Shown here one piece after another: positions 1 to 10,403 of a stretch of 64,000 nt of DNA. Positions within the stretch are counted from its first letter, which is position 1. Each line of letters opens with the position of its first letter. Under the pieces are notes generated by a model. It did no database searches. It was not told the origin of the DNA and saw nothing but the letters and a program-made list of their open reading frames with translations. The DNA is from Lepidodermella squamata. Lineage: Eukaryota; Gastrotricha. A program made the position numbers and the translations under genes. The DNA is taken from assembly GCA_047495785.1 (NCBI GenBank), contig JBLDXI010000018.1, forward strand, positions 558,001 through 622,000. The letters are read 5' to 3'.

Positions 1-850
1 AGCTATATAAGTCCTATAGGTATTATAAGCCAAGTCGAAGGCAACACAAAAAACAGGTGAGCGCGTAACGTTAATTGCGCTACGACAAGGTTAACAAGAA
101 AATCTCCTGCTCTCATCATCATCATCATCGAGCCGATTAGTAACAGCAGCAGCAGAGCACAGGTGACAAAACATTGACAACACGCATACACACGTAGATA
201 GATTAATGCGAAAATGATGAGCGTTTTTGCAAGTGTTTGCTCGCTCGCTCGCGGCCGCAAAAAATTGCCGACTCGTGATGCCGAGCGACATCATAACATT
301 TACTTTACGCATTATTTTTGTTGTTTTTTTGTTTGATGCCACACACTGGCGCGCAATAATTAGCCAATAAACAACAATCAAAAAAAGCAATCCAGATACG
401 CATCGCTTCCTTCGTTCATGTCCTACCTTTAGAACATGTTTTATTAACCGATCGATCGATCGAAAACCAATAACAAGAGGCAGTCGCACACCCACTTGGC
501 AACAATCACTGCCATTGTGTGCGAACGTCTTGGCCAATCAACGGCGAGCTCGCACGCTATTGGCTGGGCGCGCCATCCGCCCTCATAGACGATTATGGAT
601 GATGTGCGTGTCACACACACACACACAAGTTCACACCTCGCGATTAGCGCCTCGCCCCACAAAATTGCTGGCTTGCGGCGACTAATTGTGTCACCCAACG
701 CATGTCTCATTTTTTGTCTCATTTTTTTTTTTATAGACACCTTTAAATTTAACTGATTTGGCGGTAGCAAGAGTCGCGCTGCTGTGTCTATCTTGCCTAT
801 CACCCCCTATTTAATTTGTTAATTAACGATTTTACTTACCGCCGTTGTGA
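1..850. other. 5' flank of tailless, no gene recognised
   Basis: No coding region is supported here. The open frames are short and composed of simple sequence. The stretch holds a CAT repeat near 113-128, a CA repeat at 612-626 and short GATC-rich and AT-rich patches. It presumably contains the 5' untranslated region and part of the promoter of the tailless gene that starts at 851. I could not place a transcription start or a convincing core promoter. Confidence 0.5.
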
Positions 851-890
851 ATGTTACAAGCACTGAGTGCCAACCAACGGCGACTTCTTG

Positions 891-921
<31 letters not shown>

Positions 922-1136
922 CAAGAACAGCAACAACAGCGATGACGAATCGAACGATGACATTGACTTGTCTGACGGCGACGAAGACTTGTCACGGCCG
1001 AGTTCGCTCATGATGGCGAACGGTGGCGGTGGCGGCGGCAAGGCGTTGGTCAAGTCGACGTCGGGCTCGAGTCGCCACCACCACTCGCACCATCAGCAGC
1101 AGCAACAGCAACAGGCCTCGCCAGCGGCCAGTTCAG
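851..1136 (+). CDS. tll: tll exon 1: low-complexity N terminus
   Basis: Codes for residues 1-95 plus one base of codon 96. It contains Ser, Asn, Gly, His and Gln runs and an acidic stretch ([18 protein letters not shown]). It ends ...SPAASS at donor GGTAAA. As I recall, the Drosophila protein has the same SPAASS just before its zinc fingers, which supports this exon as genuine. The ATG at 851 is preceded at once by an in-frame TGA, so translation starts here unless an upstream exon splices in just before it. Confidence 0.8.
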
Positions 1137-4100
1137 GTAAAATTCAGTAGAATATTGTTTACTTTTTGACTACTGGCAACATATCACGCGCCTGTGACAA
1201 CGGGCGGGCGGTGTCATCCTCATTCGTTTTACTGCTGGCGATGATGATGAGTCGTTGTTATCACATGTGCAATAATCGGTAAATTTGCTGTTTGTGCCTC
1301 GCGCGTGTTTGTTGTTGCACGCGAGCGAACTTTCAGCAACTTATTCTGCTTCGAACCAACCAACCAACCCTAGTTCATCATCATCATCGTCATGCCTTGT
1401 ACCTAATTGCTGCTGTCGGCGTGTTTGCGCCTGCCTGCTCGTCGTGCGCCGTGGACGTGGCGCGTAAAAGGCGCGTAAAGCCGCCTCGCCGTGTCACCGC
1501 GAGGGCGCATCTCCTTGTCTTTCTTTCTTTCTTTCTGTCTTTAGTTCCTTCGGCTGATATATGCTATTATTAACTAACCGCCCGCCCGTTTTGCTATATA
1601 CTTGTAACCACCAATAAGTAATTGTCGTCGCCTTCTTGTGATCATGAAAGCGCCTCGTCATTCTTTCCTCGGTGTAAAACTCCGATCTATACCTAGAGAG
1701 ACTAATTGCGCTTTCAGGTGTTAGCAGCGCTTCGAAAAGCCGCGCGCGTGCGCCTGCTTTCACGGTCACAGTCAATTAATAATTATTGCCTGAGCAGCAG
1801 CAGCTGCTGCCGGCTGCGTTGATGTTTCGCCTCAACAACAAGAAAGTTGGTTTATTATTTCTTCATTTAGTTTGTTGTCTTTGCTTGCCTTTGTCGCTAC
1901 CTATGCTGTGTTTTGGCAGGCGCACGCGCGTCTGCTGCTGATATATCTACCTATAATAGGTATATCTGTCATAGGTATTTATATTTTCGAACAACAATTT
2001 GTGTTTCAATTTCGCCAAAACTTTGAAGTTGTAGAGGAAGACGGCGGTGGCGGCGCGCGCTCGCTCGTTCGCTCGTTGTTTTCACTTGGTGCGTATATTA
2101 TCGGGAATATACAAGAACAAATTGAAAAGTTGTTACAACGCGCTCGCGTGCGTAACAATAATACACTAATAAATAGTAAATTAGTCCTAGCATATACGAT
2201 AGGATAGGATAGGATAGGATAGGTATGACGATGAGCGCGCGCGGCAGTGGCGTTTGAACGGTGGCACGCGTCGTCGTCGTCGACAGTCGACAGTCGTGGC
2301 TCGCTTTAACCAAGCACCGCTGGCTAAAACAGGTAGACGACGACGGCGATGAGCCAGTAAATGGCGATGATTATTACACGACTGCGATTGTTAGTGTTAG
2401 TGCTGTCATAAGATGATGATGATGATGATGACAAGAAAAACAAACAAATATAGGTAAGGATGCCTCGGCGGGTGTTTGCGCGCGCCTCCGCCGCCACTGT
2501 CGCCGCGCCGCCAGTCGCGATGCGCCTGCCTACTTCTTGTTCTTGCGAGCGAGCGAGAGTGAAATTTTAATTAGCCAGCGCCAACTTGAACTGCACCCTA
2601 GATAGCAATGCGTAACACGCCGCCTCAAGACGTTACTTGTCGTCGTCGTCGCCGTTTAAAAGACACAACACTCACGGCTCGCGCACACCGTTCGTTCGTT
2701 GATGATGATGAGCTGTAAGTGGCCGCTCAGCAAGCGCGCACACCTACCCGCGACACGTCCGCACCACTGCCACTTGCCAGCCAGCCAGCCAGCCAGCCAG
2801 TCTTCGACTCGCACCTACCTCGACAATCGCACAAGAAGAGATGGAGGCAGCTGAAGCCACCATCACCTGCTGACTCGAGACGCTATAATGAACTTTTGAC
2901 GTATATACCTTTAGTTGCTACTTGCGAGAGAGTGCATTAAACTGCAACTGGCTTTTACACGCGCTTACCTCCTCCTCCCCCACTGGCCGGTAATCCCTTG
3001 CCACCGGGTGCGCACGTCTTGCTCGCGCCTGCTTCGTCTTTATTGAAGCCACCCATCATCACTACCATCATCATCATCATCATTGTCGACGTCGTCATCG
3101 CAGTCGAGGCGTGTTAATGCGCGAAATAGTATCGTATCAAGTCGAGGTGTCATTATCGCGCCTTGTCGTCGTCGTCGTCGTCGGCGTTCATTTTTAATAA
3201 CAGCAGCAGCAGCAGCAGCAATGCTTGCGTTGCGCAAGAATATGAGCGACATACAGCTACCTACAGGCAGATAATCGACTTTGATTGTCTTCGACGCCTC
3301 GGTGTCATCCCCAGCATGAATGTGCTGGGCGTGCCTCGAGGCCCAATCGCCCGCCTTAGCGCAGTAGCAGCCTTGCTGCCACCGTCGTCGAATGTTACAG
3401 CAGCTACTAAGCTATTATAAGCTAAGCCGATACTATTCACACTTGCACTTCATCGGCAATGACACTATTATCTTGTCTCGCCTCGCCTTGTTTTATTATT
3501 ATTCGCTCATCACTGGCGATTATCGCGCCCGCATTTCCGCTGTTGCACCTTTTTCATTATACTATTATCATCATCATCATCATCACTACAGATAGATATA
3601 GGCTCCCCCTTCGATGTTGCGAAGACAATAGGCTTTTTAGCCAGCCCCCTATTGCTAAAACGACTTGCATGCGAAATTTGATGGTGATGGTGTTGCGCCA
3701 CGGTGCGCGGTTCCACGCCGCACCCAATTTACTCTGCTACTACTAAGCGCAAGACAATGGGGGCGCAATAATGAACGTTTATCCGCTGGGAGCATCTTCC
3801 TCTCGCCTGCCTATCGCCTACTTATTGTCTACCTGTCGCGCCTGCGCATGAACGTGGTTGGCGCCCACTATTGTGAGTCGATTGGAATCGCACACGTTCT
3901 CACGTAGTACTGTATCTTCTTCATTACCATCGACTTATAAGACTTGAACATCCGTCGTCCGCAGTGATTAACGACTCTTTTCATTGCCAACATTTCGCGT
4001 CTTTTAAAGTCATATAGCTTATTAAATCGCATGTGTTCTATTTCGATGTGTTCATCTGACGACGAGGCCAGCCTTGGCCAAATGTCGTCAGTTGGCGGCG

Positions 4101-7069
4101 GTGGCCAACAGGCCTCATCCAAGCCAGCTCAAATCGGTTTGTTCCATTCGTTTAACTTGTATAACTTGTAGCAATTTCGTAAATATTGCATTTTTTAATA
4201 ATAACATTTATATTATGATTATAATAAATAGGCCGCATCCTGTTGGACATTCCGTGCAAGGTGTGCGACGACCACTCGAGCGGCAAGCACTACGGCATCT
4301 ACGCGTGCGACGGGTGCGCCGGGTTCTTCAAGCGCTCGATCCGCCGCAACCGCCAGTACGTGTGCAAGTCCAAGGTGCAGGGCGCGTGCGCCGTCGACAA
4401 GACGCACCGCAACCAGTGCCGCGCCTGCCGCCTCCGCAAGTGCGTCGAAGCCGGCATGAACAAGGATGGTAAGTTCCCCCACTCTTTCCTTTCTATAACA
4501 TCTTTATTCTTTAATCTTTACGTCTTTACGTTTTTATGTTTGTTTTTCCGAAATCGCGTAATTGAAGGTGTAATTGAAGCCGCAAACGCAAATTTGGTAA
4601 TAATGTTAGCAATAAAAACGCGCGACGCTAAAAAACAGCAACGCACAATCTGCGCGCATTAATTGCTAGCAACAGGCGCGTCGTTTACACGAGCAGTTTT
4701 CCCTCCAGCTCTTGTTGGCGACTTTTTCGCTCCCGCTCAACTCAGGGAGCGAACTGCAGTTCGACACTTTATTGCGATGCTTTTGTGTCGCTTACTGCCG
4801 TTCTCTTTTTTTTACCATTCCGAAGAATTTGAAACCATCACGACACGACGAGGTCGTGGTGTCATTGGCGTTTTACCTCTGCTGCTACTTATATTATGTC
4901 GCTCGCACTTTGACTGATTATTGATGCGCGCGCTCTCGCATGACCTTGTGAGTCGCTCAAAATTTATTTATATCAATCAGAAGTATGTAATACGATGATG
5001 TTCGTTAGCGCCTATCAGTTAAATAGAGGCGAGGCGTCGACGACAAATAAATGGCCGTGTCGCCTTTTCAATAGCTGCTGCGACAGCTCACAAATGTCAC
5101 CTTTGCGCAGTCTCTTTATACAAAAAAGCCAGTCGAGTGAAAACGTGTATAACCTCATAATGTTATGAGGCGCAATTACAATTAGCATGCGAATTGAATT
5201 CCCACTACAATATAGACCGCGCGATAGATAGATAGACTGGAAGGCACAAGGCAACGACACGTTCGAATTGACGTACCAACAGCCGCCAAGTCACGTCGCC
5301 ACTCGAGCGTAGCTAATTTTTTAGCCATTGACCGGCGCACGGGCGCAATTTACTCGACGAACCTCGACTCCCACGCCCGCTGCTGCCTGCTGCTTCTCCC
5401 ACCAATTATTATTTTCTAGGCCATTAGAGACCGCCCGTTATCACCACTATGCGCGCGACTCGGGTTTATTTCAGGCAATTGAAATAAGCCGGATTACAGT
5501 TGGCGATTAGCAGTTGCCTAAGACAGAAGACAGGCAGGCAGGCAGGAGCCGTAGACAGGCTAGCTGTCTTACTTCTTGGTAGGTGGGCGCAATGACTGTT
5601 AAATATTGCAGCTTCCATGCGGCCCCATCGATGACTAGGCGCGTGCGTACTAGAGACGCATTGTTGGAAGGGTAGATAGAAAGCATTCGATGGCAGCGAC
5701 TTGGACTCTAACAAATCTTGGCGTCGCCATGCATGATTTATGCGCAAATCGCAAATGTAAGATTGATGCAAGATTGATGCGCGTGCCACCGCTGCTGCCT
5801 ACCTACCACTTCTTGCGATGGTGGTGGCCTGCAGCAGTTTGTCGTCAGTTTGCCATTGCTATTAACTCGCCGGCAAGGCGGCGGCTTCGATGCGGCACAA
5901 TAGCTAGCTGTTCTTTGTTATTGTTTTTGCAGCAATCAAACACCAATCGTCGTCGTCGCACGCGCCAACATCATATACATACTAGTAGAAGATCATAGAT
6001 AATTCAAAGAAAGCGAGCTTCTTATATACCTGGTATAGATAGAGACAAGCGATGGCGGCGATGGTGATGATTTGCAATCACGCCGGCACGCGCCTTGGCC
6101 ATATCCATATTTAATGCGGCATGCGCCCGTGCGCGACTAAACGTTACCGCGGTGTCAAAACAGCTCGGCCTCGCCTGCATTTTTCATGAGCGAGCGAGTG
6201 AGCGAGCGAGACACACGTCGTCGCCGTTGCCTCACTAAGGCAGAGACGTTGCCGACTTGCGCCACTGTTTTTGTTTTCATTAGCTGCATAGCAAAGCACT
6301 CGCTCTCAAGGCACCTACCCTACCCATATGCAAGTAACAACCACCAATGAGCGCAATGAGAGCAATGAGAGCCAAGCGGGTGCGACACCCGCCTGCACTC
6401 ACGAAAGTGATCCCTTGAAAACGAAAAGATGCGATTGGGAAATGACAAGAAAATGAAAATGATGATAACTATGACTTGAATATCTAACGTTTTCCATCTT
6501 CTCTTGTTACAGCTGTGCAGCATGAACGCGGTCCGCGCAACTCGACGATCCGCAAGCAAATGGCGCTGTACATGAAGGAGGCGTTCGAGATGAACGGCTT
6601 CATCGCCGCGGCGGCTGCCGGCATGTTGCCGCCGTCCGCCCTCGCCGCCGCCGTCCACCAGAACCCGGCCATGGCCATGGCGTCGCTGCAGCGCCTGCAG
6701 GGTGGCGTCCCACCCGGCCAGCCCTCCTCTGTTGCCGGCGGCCATCCGCACACGGCGCTGCACCAGTCACCTACCTCCGCCGCCGCCGCCATGTTCGCCA
6801 ACGGCCCATCGTCTGCGGCACTGCTCGCCGCGTCCTTCGGCGCCACCCCATCCCAGCAGTCTCACCACCTCCTCAACCAGCAACAGCAACAACAACAACA
6901 CCACTTGCACCACCTGCAGCACCAAACGTCGCCATCACCCGGTAATGGTGGTGGAGCGACGCCGCAGCTCGACTCAGCTTCGTTGTTGCACGCCGCCATG
7001 GCGATGAGCGCAGCCGGCGGCGCCAACGCCACCAATCCACTGCTCGCCGTCATGGCCGGCGTCATGGCC

Positions 7070-7104
<35 letters not shown>

Positions 7105-8407
7105 AGTGCTACAATCGACTTCGATCGACTCGTCGCCCGATGGCCTGAAAGCCGCCGCCGCGTTCAACGCCGCCGTCACCGGCCTTCTCGCCAACCTGCA
7201 ACAGCAGCAACAGCAACAGCAGATGGGCGGAGGTGGCGGTGGTCTACTGACGACGACGACCGCTTCGTCAAACAGCGACTCGGCTGCGTCGACGCCCGCC
7301 TGCGTCTACGACACGCCGCCCGGCCGCCAGCAGCAGCAGCAGCAGCTGAGCAACGGCAGCAGCGCCTCGACCGTGTCGCCCAAGTCACTAGACCTGTCGA
7401 GTCGCAAGCACGGCCTAGCGAAGCCTGACAACGGCACCAGTGGCCAGCCGCCGGTGAAACAACTCGCCAACAACAACAACTCGTCATCGCAACTCAGCGT
7501 CAACATCGCCGCCGGAGCCGCGCAAACCACGCCGATGATGATGGGCGGGTCGTCGCTGGACAAGTTGTCGTCGACGGCCGCCCTCACGCCGGTGACGACG
7601 AGCCGCGAGCAGAAGAGCGAGCAGATCTCGCCGGCGACGAGCGGCAACGAGTCATCGTCGACTAATACGACCACTTCGACGACGAATCAGCCATCAGCTG
7701 AGGCGATGCGCGAGACGGCGGCGCGGGTGCTGTTCGCGAACGTGCGCTGGCTGCGCAACCTGCCGGCGATGGCGACGCTGAGCGCCGACGACCAGCGCGT
7801 CCTGCTCGAGCACTCGTGGAAGGACCTGTTCCTGCTCGCGTGGTGGCAGCACGACGCCGCCGCCGCTGCCAGCCGGCCCGCCGACCTGCTCGCCTTCGCC
7901 TCGGAGGCGCCGGCGTCTCCCACTATCGGCGGCGGCGGCTGCGGTGGGTTCGACTCGGACGGCGGATCGGACGGCGCCGTCGCGTGTTCAACGTCGTCGG
8001 CGTCGGCGTCGGTGTCGCCGTCGTCGCGGTCGCAGCTCGTCAGCGACGTCGAGCAGCTGGTCGACATCGGCGAGAAGCTGCGCGCGCTCAAGCCGGACCT
8101 CACGGAGTTGACGTGCCTGAAGGCGATCGCGCTGTTCCAGGCGGCGGCGACGGCGAACGGCGGCGAGGCGGTGCAGTCGAAACTCGTCGTGTCGGCGCTG
8201 CTCGAGCAGGCGAACCTGACGCTGGCGCGGTACGTGCAGGCGGCGTACGCCGACGACGCGCTCCGCCTCGGCAAGCTCATGCTGCTGCTGCTGGCGGTGA
8301 AGGCGGTGGCGGCGAGCGGCGTCGAGAACGTCTTCTTCCGCAAAACCATCGGCTCCGTCGGCCTGTCGCGCCTCCTCTTCGACCTGTACCGCAGCGCCGA
8401 CGTGTGA
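851..8407 (+). CDS. tll: Tailless-type nuclear receptor (NR2E1/TLX class), three coding exons
   Basis: Orphan nuclear receptor that acts in the nucleus, usually as a transcriptional repressor; in the family it patterns the anterior head and brain and maintains neural stem cells. I join 851-1136, 4232-4468 and 6513-8407 (2,418 nt, 805 residues); both introns are phase 1 with GT-AG ends. Residues 104-166 carry the eight zinc-binding cysteines, with P-box CDGCAG followed by GFFKRS. The T/A-box region continues as [15 protein letters not shown], which is diagnostic for tll/TLX. The ligand-binding domain (about 571-805) has the [23 protein letters not shown] and FFRKTIG motifs and ends in DLYRSADV, close to vertebrate TLX. 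The start follows an in-frame TGA directly. The protein is about twice the usual 385-450 residues because of low-complexity linkers. The Drosophila paralogue dissatisfaction is less likely because the P-box and A-box fit tll better. Confidence 0.95.
2198..2223. repeat. (GATAG)n microsatellite in tll intron 1
   Basis: Five consecutive copies of the pentamer GATAG lie in intron 1. The GATA cores could bind GATA factors, but simple expansion explains the tract equally well. Confidence 0.85.
2777..2800. repeat. (CCAG)n microsatellite in tll intron 1
   Basis: Six perfect copies of CCAG in the first intron of tll. Confidence 0.85.
4232..4468 (+). CDS. tll: tll exon 2: DNA-binding domain
   Basis: This exon encodes the whole two-zinc-finger domain, residues 96-174. 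The first finger uses cysteines 104, 107, 121 and 124; the second uses 140, 148, 158 and 161, followed by C166. The spliced junction makes [12 protein letters not shown], which matches TLX proteins ([11 protein letters not shown] in vertebrates, from memory). The acceptor is ATAAATAG and the donor is GATGGTAAGT. GC content and third-position bias are much higher than in the flanking introns, as expected for a constrained coding exon. Confidence 0.95.
4469..6512 (+). other. tll intron 2
   Basis: A 2.0-kb phase 1 intron with donor GTAAGT and acceptor CTCTTGTTACAG. It carries a CAGG repeat at 5531-5545 and a GAGC-rich repeat at 6188-6210. No coding or RNA gene is supported. The stretch is otherwise AT-richer than the exons. 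Confidence 0.8.
6513..8407 (+). CDS. tll: tll exon 3: hinge and ligand-binding domain
   Basis: Terminal coding exon, residues 175-805. It starts with the A-box ([12 protein letters not shown]). A hinge of almost 400 residues follows, made of Ala, Gln, Ser, Thr and Gly runs; the longest Gln runs are near 7069-7104 and 7200-7222. An SLDLS element near residues 466-470 resembles the PxDLS binding motif of the CtBP corepressor but lacks the proline. The ligand-binding domain begins near 7700. A Gly/Ser/Asp-rich insert of about 55 residues (about 7865-8035) splits this domain between the helix 3-5 region and the next helix. The stop codon is TGA at 8405-8407. Confidence 0.95.
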
Positions 8408-8500
8408 CGCCGTTGATTCGTCGCCTTCTTCTTGCCGCGATCTACAATCGACTACTACTACTACTACTCTTGGATTTAATTGTGTACATTTCTTCATTTC

Positions 8501-8533
8501 TACTACTACTACTACGATGATGATGATGATGAT
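8501..8533. repeat. Compound (TAC)n(GAT)n microsatellite
   Basis: Five TAC units are followed directly by six GAT units, about 95 bp after the tll stop codon, probably in the 3' untranslated region. Confidence 0.9.
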
Positions 8534-8688
8534 TTCGGATTAACGGCTGTGCCGGCTGTCTTCTTGCCAAATGGAATAACCACCGGCGTTGCCGCTCGCG
8601 GCGTGTTTGACGCGCCTCGTCGACATCCTCGCTGTACATACTTGATAATATTAACATTGAGATCTCCATGCGATGAGGAATACACATT

Positions 8689-8694
8689 ATTAAA
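8689..8694 (+). terminator. Candidate poly(A) signal of tll (ATTAAA)
   Basis: First ATTAAA hexamer downstream of the tll stop codon, about 280 bp into the presumed 3' untranslated region. It is the common variant of AATAAA. No transcript evidence is available and a later AATAAA at 9552 is an alternative. Confidence 0.3.
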
Positions 8695-10238
8695 CAAAGT
8701 GATAATTTTTTTAGTTTTATATTATTCTGTGTGTAAAATACTTGACGAATCTCTCTGTTTTGCAACGACTGCCGCTTGCCTTTCGTTGTCGATGCCTCCG
8801 TCGAACGATTTGAATTTGAGTTGCGTATGGAAACTCACCATATTAGCTTCTTGTACCAAGTATGTATACTATATACCACCGCGTATTGTTGATACGTTTC
8901 GGTCTCTGATATAATATGAATTTCCCGATTGATTTTTGCATCGTGACAATTATGTGTAATAATTTTGTTCTGTTTCCGAAAACTAATACAACATGAGCAG
9001 CTATATTTACTTGTGACAGCATCGCAGGGTGGTCAACTCAATTTATTTATTTCTCAAAATACGCGGGGCCAACAATGTGTAAATCGAATCAAGTATGATG
9101 ATGTGTACAACAGATGACTGACTAAAAGTAAAGGAATCAAAGGAAGAGAAAGAATTTATTGCCATATTAATAGGTATTCATATTGCCGAGATGATATACT
9201 TCTTGTTATTATTGCATGTTATGCCAAAGATAGCAATAGCCTAATTTGCTTATATCGGTCGGTATTTATAAATAATACTCTTATTAACATGATAATGATG
9301 ATGATGATGTTGCTTTTTTATTTATCAGTTATCATGATGGCGATACTCCAATATGTTCCACTATCATATGAAATTCCAGTATACCTATCTATCAAGTTTT
9401 TACATTTTATGTACATTTTATTATTGCTGCGGTTTTTCGATTTTGATTTACTGTTAAACTGCGATGATTGATTATTTGGACGTGTGCAAATTCAACAACA
9501 TCATTTGATGGATGATGGTAATAATAATTCGAAAAAAGATGAAATTACAATAATAAAAATACGCATTCTCAAATACGCCTATATTACTGTGTATTTTACT
9601 CCTGCTGGATATATCTTCTTTCAACTTTTCTTCGTTCGTGGACGGTGGATGGTGAAGTTGGCGCATCAGAATCAGCGGCTAAACATAATATAATATTTTT
9701 TTTCCGTAGCTAGGGCGTGAGTTGGAAGGCCCATCTTCAGTCTTCTATCAATCAATCCCGATCAATTTCTTCGCCTGTTTAAAAATTAGGTCGGTATAGT
9801 TAGAAGGTTGAAACCATCGCCCCTTGTATACTACTCGCACATAGCCGCTGCTAGCTATCAGAAATAAAAAACCTATAACAAAACGCTGACAAGCTGCGTT
9901 GCGAAAGAAGTGAAGGCAACAACACGTACGATATGTAACAGCATCAATGTCGAGCAAAATACTGGCTAACATTTGTATCGACGCGACGATTCATCATCGT
10001 TTGTTTTGTCCGGGCTAGTATAGTGATAATAATGTTTTGAAAGAAAAGAGAAGGGCGCGCGATTTCATTTAATAAGTCGCACTATTTTTCTGGTTTCACG
10101 CGATTCCACGTCACCCTGAAAACGCACAATAACATGATTATTTCATATTATGACTTTTCATTCGATTCATTTTATTTCATTTAAAATAATCTATTTTCTC
10201 AATAACGTATTGCTGCGGTATCTGCTGGCATAATCATC

Positions 10239-10403
10239 ATGAAGTTGGTAGTAGTTACGATGATGATGGCTGTGCTGATCGCTGCCAACAGCGGCGTCGT
10301 GCGATGCGGCGGCGAGTGGGCTCGGTGCCTGTCGCAGTTCGATGACTCATTCACTAATTGCCGCGAATTACCTAACGGTTGCTCTCGACTACGCGAATAT
10401 CAG
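10239..10403 (+). CDS. Lectin gene exon 1: signal peptide and first Cys repeat
   Basis: The ATG at 10239 opens a typical secretory signal: MKLVVVTMMMAVLIAANSG, a short basic N terminus and a hydrophobic core. Cleavage probably falls around residues 17-22. It is followed by the first Cys-rich unit (CLSQFDDSFTNCRELPNGC), and the exon ends in phase 0 at CAG/GTGAGG. The frame stays open past the donor, but the intronic extension is AT-rich and unlike the exon. Confidence 0.8.

Larger units (their letters stand above)
1137..4231 (+). other. tll intron 1
   Basis: A 3.1-kb intron in phase 1 between the N-terminal exon and the zinc-finger exon; the acceptor reads AAATAG. I recognise no gene inside. 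It is rich in simple repeats: GATAG at 2198-2223, CCAG at 2777-2800, and CAT, CAG and CGT triplet runs near 2639, 3062, 3204 and 3568. Many open frames here are translated triplet repeats. Introns of tll genes often hold enhancers, but nothing in the sequence identifies one. Confidence 0.75.
8408..10238 (+). other. tll 3' region and spacer to the lectin gene
   Basis: No coding gene is supported. The first few hundred bases are presumably the tll 3' untranslated region. They contain a TAC/ACT repeat at 8451-8468 and a (TAC)n-(GAT)n compound repeat at 8501-8533. Candidate poly(A) signals are ATTAAA at 8689-8694 and AATAAA at 9552-9557; neither can be chosen from sequence alone. The rest is AT-rich spacer with no recognised feature, and would hold the promoter of the gene starting at 10239. 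Confidence 0.5.

Noticed and set aside
1285-3750. Small proteins in tll intron 1
   Set aside because: The open frames consist of translated triplet repeats (poly-Ser, -His, -Arg, -Asp) and lie between well-supported exons.
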